17,920 nt of DNA from Alphaproteobacteria bacterium (GTDB lineage Bacteria; Pseudomonadota; Alphaproteobacteria; UBA9219), in contig JAQUPC010000032.1 of NCBI GenBank assembly GCA_028716765.1, forward strand, positions 1 through 17,920. Direction: 5' to 3'. The notes beneath the pieces are model-generated. The model did not search any database and was not told where the DNA came from. It saw only the letters and a list, made by a program, of their open reading frames with translations. Positions 8,413-14,859 of the stretch are shown piece by piece. Every line of letters starts with the position of its first letter. Position 1 is the stretch's first letter. The translations under genes and the position numbers were made by a program.

Positions 8413-8441
8413 ATAATCGGCGGAAATAGTTTCAGCCACAA
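8413..8441 (-). promoter_or_regulatory. Candidate promoter for the solute-binding protein gene
   Basis: On the minus strand, TTGTGG (8441-8436) and GATTAT (8418-8413) are separated by 17 bp, about 45 bp before the ATG at 8367. Both hexamers deviate from sigma70 consensus, so the call is tentative. Confidence 0.35.
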
Positions 8442-8443
8442 TA

Positions 8444-8460
8444 ATATGTGTTAAACATAT
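8444..8460. promoter_or_regulatory. Perfect inverted repeat, candidate operator
   Basis: ATATGT (8444-8449), spacer GTTAA, ACATAT (8455-8460). The repeat lies directly upstream of the candidate -35 of the solute-binding protein gene and within the AT-rich region preceding the divergent XRE-type gene. Its symmetry and position suit a dimeric helix-turn-helix regulator, plausibly the neighbouring one. Binding is inferred only. Confidence 0.4.
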
Positions 8461-8501
8461 GATAATATATTTATTATATCCTTTGAAGGCGAAAGGTAGC
8501 G

Positions 8502-9176
8502 ATGATCTCGATCGAACAAATCAAGGCGGCACGGGCGCTTTTGGGATGGGGACAGGCCGATCTGGCCGCCACCGCCGCCATATCCCTGCCCGCGCTCGGC
8601 AATCTGGAGCGGGGGGCCGTGACGCCGCGCCTGAAAACCCTGCAGGCCATTCAAAGCGCGATGGAAGCGGCAGGAATCGAGTTCATCGACGGGCCCGGCG
8701 TGCGCCGCCAGCGCGAAACGCTTCGCATCGACATGCTGGAAGGCGAAGACGTTTTCAAAAAACTGTTCGAGGATTTTTACGCCACGCTACGCAAGGACGG
8801 CGGCGAGCTTTTGGTGCGCGGCGTTGCCGAAAATAAATTCATGAAAGAGGCGCGCGAACATCTCGTCGGCTATCTGCGCAAGGTTCATCGCCACAAGAAG
8901 ATACGCAACCGCCTTCTGGTCTGCGAAGGCGACAAGCGGTTTATCGGGAAACGCGAGACGTCGCTTTACCGCTGGGCGGACCAGGATACGTTCGGGCTGG
9001 TGCCCTGTTATGTTTACCGCGACAAATACGCCGTGCTGCTTTGGGGGCCGCCGCTTCGCGCCGTGATTACGCAAAACTTATCGCTGGCCGAAACCTACCG
9101 GCGGCAATTCGAGGCCGACTGGCGGCGCGCGGCGACTCCGCCGAAGGACATTCCCTATGAATGGCCGGATGAATAA
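8502..9176 (+). CDS. XRE-family transcriptional regulator with unknown C-terminal domain
   Basis: This 224-aa protein has an N-terminal helix-turn-helix of the Cro/C1 (XRE) type at about 5-58: IKAARALLGWGQADLA, then ALGNLERGAVTPRLKTLQAI. Residues 75-224 form an uncharacterised domain (LEGEDVFKKLFEDFYATLRKD, later GLVPCYVYRDKYAVLLWG) that might sense a ligand or bind a partner. AAAGG lies shortly before the ATG. It is divergent from the solute-binding protein gene and shares a 134-bp regulatory gap containing a perfect inverted repeat, so autoregulation or control of that gene is a reasonable guess. Base composition matches the backbone. Confidence 0.82.
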   Translation: MISIEQIKAARALLGWGQADLAATAAISLPALGNLERGAVTPRLKTLQAIQSAMEAAGIEFIDGPGVRRQRETLRIDMLEGEDVFKKLFEDFYATLRKDGGELLVRGVAENKFMKEAREHLVGYLRKVHRHKKIRNRLLVCEGDKRFIGKRETSLYRWADQDTFGLVPCYVYRDKYAVLLWGPPLRAVITQNLSLAETYRRQFEADWRRAATPPKDIPYEWPDE

Positions 9177-9221
9177 GGCTGTCTTCTGGACGTTATCGTT
9201 GTTTCGCATTATCGTAAAATC

Positions 9222-9767
9222 ATGAGTACGATTTTCGCCGAAACGCCGCACCTCTACCTTCGCGCCTTTGAGAAACGCGATTTGCCGCGTTATGCCGAAC
9301 TGATCGGCGATTGGAACGTCGCCAAATGGCTCTCGCGGGTGCCGCATCCCTACACGCTGAAGAACGCCGAGGGGTGGCTGGAGCAAATGACGCCGGGGTA
9401 TGAGAGCGGCAAGCCCGAATTGTTCGTTATGGCCGATAAGGAGAACAATACGGTCATGGGCGCCGTCGGCCTTCATGCGCCGTGGGGTCCGAACGCGCAG
9501 CCGGGCGAGATCGTTCTCGGCTATTGGCTCGGCAAGCCGTATTGGGGGCAAGGCTTCATGAGCGAAGCCGTGCCGCCCGTCATCGGCATCGCCTTCAACC
9601 GCCCCGATGTGAAAAAGATTACGGTCTTTACCGATCTCGAAAACCACGCTTCGCAAAACGTTTTACGTAAAGCGGGCTTCCGCTATCTCGGCATCTCCAA
9701 GCGTGCCGAGGAAGTCCTCCGCGGAGGGGACGAGGTGACGAGGTGGGAACTTACACGGAAGGCGTGA
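9222..9767 (+). CDS. GNAT acetyltransferase, RimJ/RimL-like
   Basis: This 181-aa protein belongs to the GNAT superfamily, which transfers acetyl from acetyl-CoA to an amine, in this branch often a protein N-terminus. Visible features are the opening TPHLYLRAFEKRDLPRYAEL, the beta-strand segment EIVLGYWLGKPYWGQGFMSEA (95-115) containing the pyrophosphate-binding GQGFMSEA, and the late NHASQNVLRKAGF (141-153), typical of the RimL-like group. The substrate is unknown; ribosomal proteins are only one option. It starts 45 bp after the XRE-type gene on the same strand and may be co-transcribed. Its 3' end overlaps the convergent HEPN-like gene by 17 bp. Confidence 0.88.
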   Translation: MSTIFAETPHLYLRAFEKRDLPRYAELIGDWNVAKWLSRVPHPYTLKNAEGWLEQMTPGYESGKPELFVMADKENNTVMGAVGLHAPWGPNAQPGEIVLGYWLGKPYWGQGFMSEAVPPVIGIAFNRPDVKKITVFTDLENHASQNVLRKAGFRYLGISKRAEEVLRGGDEVTRWELTRKA

Positions 9768-11040
9768 TATTACAGGCCGGTCTCCCCCGCCATTGAGGTT
9801 TTCTTTCAGGAGGCCGAGGCCCTTCAGCGGGCAAATTGCCTTCTGATGTCCCATTACTTGAACCGCCGGCTTGAGCGTTTTTCTTTTCCTGTCCTCTTAT
9901 CTTTCGGCGCTTCGCCCCTGACAAATTAGCACCACGCTTTCGCTCAGCTTGCCCCGTTATTACCTTTAGAGCCTCTTCGAATCTGGTTGTTATTTTTTTT
10001 CGATCCATCCAAAAATCTTCACGTGCTTTTTCATCGAGACAATTAAAGGAATCCATAATTTGCGGACTTAAGCCGTCCGGGAAATGTTTCTCCATGAACT
10101 TTTGAATCTCGGCCTCTGATTTTCTGGCCGTTTCCAATGCTTCATTGAGCAACCAAATCTGAGTCTGGGGCGCGCCCTCCTTTGCCAGACGCGATATTTC
10201 TTCAGCGACAAACCTACAGCCTACGCTGTACCATTTTTGGGGGGTGCCTTTCTTATCAGGGTTCATCCATTTGTAGATTGTTGCCCTCAATTCGGGCTCG
10301 GGCCTGTCGCCAAAAAGCTCAACTTCATATGCCCCAGGCCTCAAGAGCGCTTTATCGGCGCGAAGAACTTCTTTCAGATCAAGATTATCGAATGAAAAGG
10401 TGATATTGGAATTGAGTCCGTGTCGTCTATATTTATGACACAATAGGTGTCTTTTATAGAGAATCTTCTCATACAAACCATCCGAACGGGAATTCAGAAC
10501 CTGCAGTCCTTGTTTGGATAATTTCTCAAGGTAGCCACCCACAAGCACTTGCATGTAATTTATAGCATCTTCCCAAACCAAAGGCGAAGGCTTGTCAGGG
10601 TTCGAGAGATGGCACAAGGCATCAATGCCGTCGCGAATGTCGGAGTTGTCGGGGTGTATTCTTGCGATACTATTCAGTTTATTGAGCACCGATTCCGCCT
10701 GTTGGCAGAGACCAACAAACTCATAGGATTGTTCGATCATATGTTTTTCAGGATGGGCGAACGTATCGCGCATCGCCGCAATGTCCCGCGCCGAAATATC
10801 CGGGGCAAGGTTCGTTTCACGGTCTAACACACCGTGCCAATTTAGATTCTTAATAGCTTCGCCAAGTTGCACCACTCGCATGGCGTTGGCGTGTTCGATG
10901 GTTTTTGAATCAGGAGAAGCCCCTTGATGTGAGCGTGCACGGTATTGTTCAGCCGTTTGGGCCGCGCTGGCGGCATCTTGCAGCAAAGCCCTGTCCTCAA
11001 TGGACAGTTTATTGAGAAGTTGCTGAAACAATTCGTTCAT
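9751..11040 (-). CDS. HepT-like HEPN-domain protein, probable toxin/effector
   Basis: This 429-aa protein is unrecognised as a whole. The start is ATG 11040 with GGGA close upstream; the frame runs open to 11286 but that extension overlaps the upstream gene. Residues 10-125 resemble HepT-type HEPN domains: AMRVVQLGEAIKNL (53-66, compare the 'IGEA' helix), then ARDIAAMRDTFAH with an R91-x4-H96 RNase-type motif. A second match, R197-x4-H202-x-Y204 (RHLLCHKY), exactly fits the RX4HXY pattern of HepT toxins but sits in a basic stretch and may be chance. Residues 365-429 are basic, rich in Lys, Arg, Gly and Pro and probably disordered. It lies 43 bp downstream of a small MNT-like gene on the same strand, as in MNT/HEPN toxin-antitoxin pairs. 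Alternative: an unrelated helical protein. RNase activity is inferred. Confidence 0.55.
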   Translation of the reverse strand: MNELFQQLLNKLSIEDRALLQDAASAAQTAEQYRARSHQGASPDSKTIEHANAMRVVQLGEAIKNLNWHGVLDRETNLAPDISARDIAAMRDTFAHPEKHMIEQSYEFVGLCQQAESVLNKLNSIARIHPDNSDIRDGIDALCHLSNPDKPSPLVWEDAINYMQVLVGGYLEKLSKQGLQVLNSRSDGLYEKILYKRHLLCHKYRRHGLNSNITFSFDNLDLKEVLRADKALLRPGAYEVELFGDRPEPELRATIYKWMNPDKKGTPQKWYSVGCRFVAEEISRLAKEGAPQTQIWLLNEALETARKSEAEIQKFMEKHFPDGLSPQIMDSFNCLDEKAREDFWMDRKKITTRFEEALKVITGQAERKRGANLSGAKRRKIRGQEKKNAQAGGSSNGTSEGNLPAEGPRPPERKPQWRGRPACNITPSV

Positions 11041-11083
11041 ATTCCCAACCTGCTTAAAAATATAAAATATGTGCGCAGCAAAG

Positions 11084-11539
11084 CTACTTGAGCCCGGAAT
11101 GATGTTCTCCCCGTTGCGCGCGCAACCCGCGTTTGTTGATTTCAAAAATAACATCCTGAAAAGGATTTCTTTGGAAGCCCGGCCCACTGAAATACCGGCC
11201 AAGATCCGGCGTATTTTCCCGGTCAAAGGGCAGAATAACGCCCCCCGCCCCAAGAATATCTTCGATCGCGCCGGAAAGCCGGGCAAGATTTAGGGCGTCA
11301 ATTGGGCTTTTCTCCATAAAAGCATGAAAGACCAGTTCCTTTTTGGCATCAGCGGCGCGCGCCTTGTTGTATTCCGGCGTAATGACAAGGGCTTTCGCGC
11401 CGTGAGTTTCAAGCGCCCTCATCAACTGGCTGATTTTTTCCGGAACAAGCAGCGCCGACCGCACCGACTCAAGCGCGGAATGCGGGTCGAAATCTTCAGA
11501 CCTTTCAGGAAAGATTTTTATGATGGCCGAACTAGACAT
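11084..11539 (-). CDS. Small protein, possibly degenerate MNT nucleotidyltransferase
   Basis: This 151-aa protein matches no family I can name with certainty. The segment from residue 38 (LMRALETHGAKALVIT) through LVFHAF and PIDALNLARLSGAIEDILG to GGVILPF (about 38-105) follows the layout of minimal nucleotidyltransferases, where a strand ending in GSRARG, an SDxDL strand and a helix like LLRLEEELEELLG are followed by VDLV. The glycine-serine and Asp-x-Asp catalytic residues are absent, so if the relation is real the enzyme is dead. It precedes the HepT-like gene by 43 bp on the same strand, the arrangement of an antitoxin with its toxin. Start ATG 11539; the ribosome-binding site is weak. 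GATAAT (11578-11573, minus strand) is a possible -10 without a clear -35. Confidence 0.45.
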   Translation of the reverse strand: MSSSAIIKIFPERSEDFDPHSALESVRSALLVPEKISQLMRALETHGAKALVITPEYNKARAADAKKELVFHAFMEKSPIDALNLARLSGAIEDILGAGGVILPFDRENTPDLGRYFSGPGFQRNPFQDVIFEINKRGLRAQRGEHHSGLK

Positions 11540-11784
11540 ATTTTTTTCCGCTTCATTTGAATTTTTAAAAATATTATCTTCCTGTGCGGTGCCGTAAAAA
11601 ATTACAAATCAACGTTTTTCGAACGCTAAACAATCAATTAACTTAATGAAGTATGATATCACACCCGACTAGGATTATGCATTTGAAAAGTAAACTTCCT
11701 GTTAAAAATCCGCATGTTAACACGAAAAAGGTCTTTATTTCGGCCGGAAAGCACCGATTTTTTGCGTTAACCAACCAGTTTTAA

Positions 11785-12822
11785 TTACCCCACAAGCTTT
11801 CCGACCACCTGGGCGGTGTAGTCGACCATGGGGATGATGCGGGCGTAGTTCATGCGCACGGGGCCGATGACGCCGATGGCGCCGATCACCTGTTCCTGCG
11901 TGTTCTTGTAGGGCGCGACGATAACGCTGCAGCCCGCGTGCGCGAACAGCGTGTTTTCCGCGCCGATGAAGATTTGCACGCCCTCGGCGCCCTCGGTGGC
12001 CTTCAGGAGGCGCGTCATCGCTTCCTCGGTCTCCAGCGCGTCGAACAGCTGCCGGATGCGCTCGACGTCGGCGAGCGCGCTCACGTCCTCCAAAAGCCGC
12101 GCCTGCCCCCGGATGAGCAATTGCCCCCCGCCCTGCTGCTGCCCCGACCACACCGCGAGCCCCGCCGCCACAAGCTTTTGCGTGAGGCCGTCGAGTTCGG
12201 CGCGGCGGTGGCGCATGTCCTCCTCGATCTTTTTCTGCACCTCGGCGAGCGGCCGCCCCGCCAGCTGGCGGTTGAGGTAATTCGCCGCCATCGTCAGCGT
12301 GCCCGCGTCGAGGCCGAGCGGCGCCTCGATCACGCGGTTTTCGACCAGCCCGTCTTCGGTCACGAGGATCACGAGCACGCGGCCGGGCGCGAGATTGACG
12401 AACTCGATCTGGCGCAAGGGCCTGTCCATCTTCGGCGCGAGCACGAGGCCCGCGCACGACGAAAGGCCCGCCAGCGTATCGGTCGCGCGCGCCAGAACGT
12501 CGGAAAGATTTTTTCCCTGCGCCGCGCATTGCGCCTCGATGTTCTTTTTGTCCTCCGCCGCAAGGCCGCCGATCTCCAGAATGCCGTCGACGAAAAAGCG
12601 CAGGCCCGCATCGGTCGGTACGCGGCCCGCCGAGACGTGCGGCGCGTGCAAAAGGCCTTGCGCTTCAAGCTCGGCCATCACGTGGCGGATCGAGGCAGGG
12701 GAAAGCGACAGGCCCAAACGTTCCGCCACCGCGCGCGAGCCCACCGGCTCGCCCGTCGCCGTGTAGGCGTCGACGACGTGCTTCAGGATTTCGCGCGAGC
12801 GCTGGTTAAGTTCGGGGAACAT
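11785..12822 (-). CDS. hrcA: Heat-inducible transcription repressor HrcA
   Basis: This 345-aa repressor of heat-shock genes binds CIRCE operators (TTAGCACTC-N9-GAGTGCTAA) and needs GroEL for activity. The N-terminal winged helix is clear: MFPELNQRSREILKHVVDAY, EPVGSRAVAERLGLSLSPASIRHVMAELE, ending HVSAGRVPTDAGLRFFVD. The effector-type domain follows (VNLAPGRVLVILVTEDG near 125-141) and the usual C-terminus ends in IGPVRMNYARIIPMVDYTAQ. Length is normal. No grpE follows, unlike the common hrcA-grpE order, and no CIRCE element is seen in the window. No good ribosome-binding site precedes the ATG; a 7-bp tandem repeat occupies that position instead. Confidence 0.97.
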   Translation of the reverse strand: MFPELNQRSREILKHVVDAYTATGEPVGSRAVAERLGLSLSPASIRHVMAELEAQGLLHAPHVSAGRVPTDAGLRFFVDGILEIGGLAAEDKKNIEAQCAAQGKNLSDVLARATDTLAGLSSCAGLVLAPKMDRPLRQIEFVNLAPGRVLVILVTEDGLVENRVIEAPLGLDAGTLTMAANYLNRQLAGRPLAEVQKKIEEDMRHRRAELDGLTQKLVAAGLAVWSGQQQGGGQLLIRGQARLLEDVSALADVERIRQLFDALETEEAMTRLLKATEGAEGVQIFIGAENTLFAHAGCSVIVAPYKNTQEQVIGAIGVIGPVRMNYARIIPMVDYTAQVVGKLVG

Positions 12823-12829
12823 GAGACCG

Positions 12830-12864
12830 GGATACGGGGTACGGGATATGGGATACGGGATTAG
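12830..12864. repeat. Five-unit heptad tandem repeat abutting hrcA
   Basis: Five consecutive 7-bp units (GGATACG, GGGTACG, GGATATG, GGATACG, GGATTAG) begin 7 bp upstream of the hrcA start codon and fall within its probable 5' untranslated region. They occupy the place where promoter and ribosome-binding elements are expected. The remaining gap to 13031 shows only the left copy of a 158-bp duplication. Confidence 0.7.
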
Positions 12865-12956
12865 GGGTCTGGTGTTGACATTAACATAATTCCAGCCCCC
12901 TGTATTTCACCTGTTTTATCAGGCGTTAACCGTGCTCTTACCTCGGAAACGCCCCA

Positions 12957-13114
12957 AAAGGGCATTAAATCTTTAGTAACATTCGCCGTTCATGCTGGGG
13001 CTGCTTTCTTGTCTTCATGGAGGGTTTGGCCATGCGCCGTCTTCTTTCCGCTCTTACTTTCTTTCTTTGCGGTCTTCTGTTGCTCTCCGCGCCTCAGGCA
13101 AGAGCGGCAATATG
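12957..13114 (+). repeat. 158-bp direct repeat, copy 1 (leader and signal peptide)
   Basis: Bases 12957-13114 and 13676-13833 align without gaps at an offset of 719, roughly 88% identical by eye. The unit covers an upstream segment, the ribosome-binding site and the whole signal-peptide coding region of the secreted protein gene. Similarity is lowest around 12996-13012, and the signal peptide part is nearly identical. Confidence 0.85.
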
Positions 13115-13577
13115 CACCCCGGCTGCCGGCACGACGGTGTGTCTTGGCCTGGAATGCGGCACGAGCGGCGCAACAACAAAAGATGGTAACGGCGAGAACA
13201 TTATCGCCTGCCTCAAAGACGGGACCACGGGCGCGCTTGTCTGGAAGTCGATGTCTACACCGCTTCCGCCCACTTGCACAGACAGCGATAAGGCTCTGCA
13301 CTTTTCTGATGGAAAGTATACCTGCGCGACGATTAGCCCTAGCAGCGGTAGTGGCGACGGTGACAGCGGCGGCTCTGCGGATTGTGTTGACCTTATAGGC
13401 AGGACCTATCATAGCGGGGACCCAACCAGTTTGGCGAACACGAGCCTTTGGTCCTCCGCCACTTCCGGGACTTCTTGCCCGTATGGTTGGACCTACACCG
13501 GGATAGCGACATGTATAAGCGGCACTTGGTCGATGACTGATCCTCCAGTTTGCGGGAGCAGTGATCCAGGTCTATGA
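13032..13577 (+). CDS. Secreted Cys-rich protein with CxxGxW-like motif
   Basis: This 181-aa exported protein matches no family with certainty. The start is ATG 13032, since GGAGGG (13019-13024) lies seven bases upstream and a clean signal peptide follows: MRRLLSALTFFLCGLLLLS, cleavage after ARA. The mature protein is rich in Cys, Ser, Thr and Gly. It contains ENIIACLKDG...WKSM, a Ser/Gly/Asp spacer (SPSSGSGDGDSGGS) and a C-terminal YGWTYTGIATCISGTWS segment with C-x-x-G-x-W. Such Cys-Gly-Trp patterns recall the C-terminal parts of PilV-type pilus tip proteins, so a surface or pilus role is possible. No pilus genes are nearby. A broken second copy follows at 13736. Confidence 0.7.
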   Translation: MRRLLSALTFFLCGLLLLSAPQARAAICTPAAGTTVCLGLECGTSGATTKDGNGENIIACLKDGTTGALVWKSMSTPLPPTCTDSDKALHFSDGKYTCATISPSSGSGDGDSGGSADCVDLIGRTYHSGDPTSLANTSLWSSATSGTSCPYGWTYTGIATCISGTWSMTDPPVCGSSDPGL

Positions 13578-13675
13578 TCTGATCCAACTGCGAGCGAAAC
13601 ATATCCGTCTGGCCCGTCTCGCTTCGTCTCCCGCTTTGCGGTTTCCTCGCGACGAGAGGATCAAATCAGGACGCT

Positions 13676-13833
13676 AAAGGGCATTAAATCCTTAGCAACA
13701 TTCGCCTTTCATGCTGAACCAGTGTTTTTACCTTCATGAAGGGTTTGGCCACGCGCCGTTTTCTTTCCGCTCTTACTCTTTTTCTTTGCGGTCTTCTGTT
13801 GCTCTCCGCGCCTCAGGCAAGAGCGGCCATATG
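13676..13833 (+). repeat. 158-bp direct repeat, copy 2
   Basis: Second copy of the unit at 12957-13114. It keeps the ATG aligned with 13017 (here 13736), but the codon aligned with the true start of the intact gene (13032) has become ACG at 13751. The spacing of AAGGG before it is retained. Confidence 0.85.
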
Positions 13834-13880
13834 GTAGTATGAGCGTGGGGTCAGCGAGATGTACAAACGGTTCGTGGGAT
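13736..13880 (+). pseudogene. Truncated copy of the secreted Cys-rich protein gene
   Basis: The frame from ATG 13736 encodes a near-identical signal peptide (TRRFLSALTLFLCGLLLLS...ARA) but stops at TAG 13835-13837, giving 33 aa. Shifted by one base, the DNA continues YGSMSVGSARCTNGSWD, which matches the C-terminal YGWTYTGIATCISGTWS of the intact gene (13482 onward). The copy therefore lost its middle, joining signal peptide to C-terminal motif out of frame. The junction sits at TATGG (13830-13834); TATG occurs at 13111-13114 and TATGG at 13482-13486 in the intact gene, so a deletion at this microhomology explains it. Confidence 0.7.
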
Positions 13881-13952
13881 ATAACTCTTTGGCCCCGGTT
13901 TGCCCCGACCCACCTTATTGATGATTTAAACTTTTCAGGAAGGCGGCTTTGC

Positions 13953-13986
13953 GTCCGCGCTGTCGCGAGCGGCAGCAAACGCGGAC
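13953..13986. repeat. GTCCGCG/CGCGGAC hairpin
   Basis: Outer arms GTCCGCG (13953-13959) and CGCGGAC (13980-13986) enclose a nested CTGTCGC/GCGGCAG stem with one mismatch. It lies in the 13881-14293 stretch between the broken secreted-protein copy and the mobile mystery A-like gene. That stretch holds no convincing gene, only palindromes and the regulatory region of the next gene. Confidence 0.5.
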
Positions 13987-14058
13987 TGAATAATGCCCGG
14001 AATTTCGCCCGACGAATTTCGTCCGCCGGGCGGCGGCGGCGGAAGCAGAAAACGCCTT

Positions 14059-14078
14059 TGATGCCGCGCGCGGCATCA
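14059..14078. repeat. Perfect 20-bp GC-rich palindrome
   Basis: TGATGCCGCG followed directly by its reverse complement CGCGGCATCA, then a pyrimidine-rich stretch (TTCCTCTTT). It could act as a weak terminator for plus-strand transcription or simply be a dispersed repeat. Confidence 0.5.
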
Positions 14079-14176
14079 TTCCTCTTTCAAATGTGCCGCC
14101 GGTGTCAGCACGCCGCGCCTTCGCGTTACGCGCACAGCAGCGCAAAGACGGAAAAACGCGCCCAAAACGGCAAAAT

Positions 14177-14190
14177 AGGAATATATTCCT
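14177..14190. promoter_or_regulatory. Perfect 14-bp palindrome, candidate operator
   Basis: AGGAATATATTCCT is a perfect palindrome about 100 bp upstream of the mobile mystery A-like regulator. It overlaps by one base a possible -35 (TTGCAT, 14190-14195), which is followed 17 bp later by TACGTT. The fit to a sigma70 promoter is weak, but the symmetry suits autoregulation by the downstream helix-turn-helix protein. A GCTGC-TTT-GCAGC hairpin (14251-14263) lies in the leader. Confidence 0.4.
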
Positions 14191-14293
14191 TGCATTTCCA
14201 GGCGCGTTATGGTACGTTTTGCGCGAAATTCGAGGGGGTTTTCCGCCTTCGCTGCTTTGCAGCTTCGGCGCGACAGGTTGCCACGGAGACGCC

Positions 14294-14812
14294 ATGCCGC
14301 ACGAGTCCGCGATTAGTCAGCTGGAAAAGGCCGCCGTGGCGATTATGGAGGGCGGCAAGGCCGGGCTGTTCCGCGGCGACCGCAAGATACTTTTGCGCCA
14401 CGACCTCGACGCGCAGTTCAAAAAATGGCGCGGGCTCGGCCCGGCGGCGGCGCGCCCGCACGGCGGCTGGCTCCGCGCCGTGCGCGAGGCGCTCGGCATG
14501 TCGACGCGCCAACTGGGGCGGCGGCTTGAAACCTGTTCGTCCGCCGTGACGCGGCTTGAGCAATCGGAGGCGGCGGGCACCATCCACCTCGCCAGCCTCG
14601 AGCGCGCGGCCGAAGCGCTGGGCTGCAAGGTTGTTTACGCGCTTGTGCCGGAAAAGGGCTCGCTGCATGAAACGCTGGCGCGGCGGCGGCGCGAGCTTGC
14701 GCAGAAACTCTATCGCCGCCAGCACGGCGGACGCCGCTTCACCGCCGCCGAAACCGCCGTTATCTCCAGCCTTTGCGGGGATAGTGTGCATGCGCGGCGG
14801 GTGTGGGATTAA
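14294..14812 (+). CDS. Mobile mystery protein A-like HTH regulator, orphan
   Basis: This 172-aa protein resembles the 'mobile mystery protein A' family (recalled as TIGR02612), helix-turn-helix proteins usually found next to a Fic-domain 'protein B' on mobile DNA. The core is at 57-118: HGGWLRAVREALGMSTRQLGRRL, AVTRLEQSEAAGTI, then LERAAEALGCKVVYALVPEKGSL, which is the characteristic ending of the family core. The start is ATG 14294 with GGAG five bases upstream; the frame is open further left but without a matching site. No Fic-like gene follows; the next genes are convergent and unrelated. It is therefore an orphan antitoxin-type regulator, or has taken on another role. Upstream palindromes may be its operator. 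Confidence 0.72.
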   Translation: MPHESAISQLEKAAVAIMEGGKAGLFRGDRKILLRHDLDAQFKKWRGLGPAAARPHGGWLRAVREALGMSTRQLGRRLETCSSAVTRLEQSEAAGTIHLASLERAAEALGCKVVYALVPEKGSLHETLARRRRELAQKLYRRQHGGRRFTAAETAVISSLCGDSVHARRVWD

Positions 14813-14859
14813 GGGGAAGTGACGGCGGTTTGACAGAAGAGAAGTTCAATAAATATTTG

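Noticed and set aside
11041..11286. N-terminal extension of the HepT-like protein
   Set aside because: It overlaps the 151-aa gene upstream; the ATG at 11040 has GGGA nearby and begins the recognisable domain.
11735..12529. Minus-strand frame overlapping hrcA
   Set aside because: Arg/Gly/Ala-rich out-of-frame shadow of hrcA.
12830..12864. CRISPR-like array
   Set aside because: Units are 7 bp, contiguous and without spacers; this is a tandem repeat.
12823..13031. CIRCE operator near hrcA
   Set aside because: No TTAGCACTC/GAGTGCTAA inverted repeat was found in this gap or elsewhere in the window.
13839..14549. Plus-strand frame joining the broken secreted-protein copy to the mystery A-like gene
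   Set aside because: It is a chance open frame: it begins as a pseudogene remnant and ends in the wrong frame of the regulator gene.
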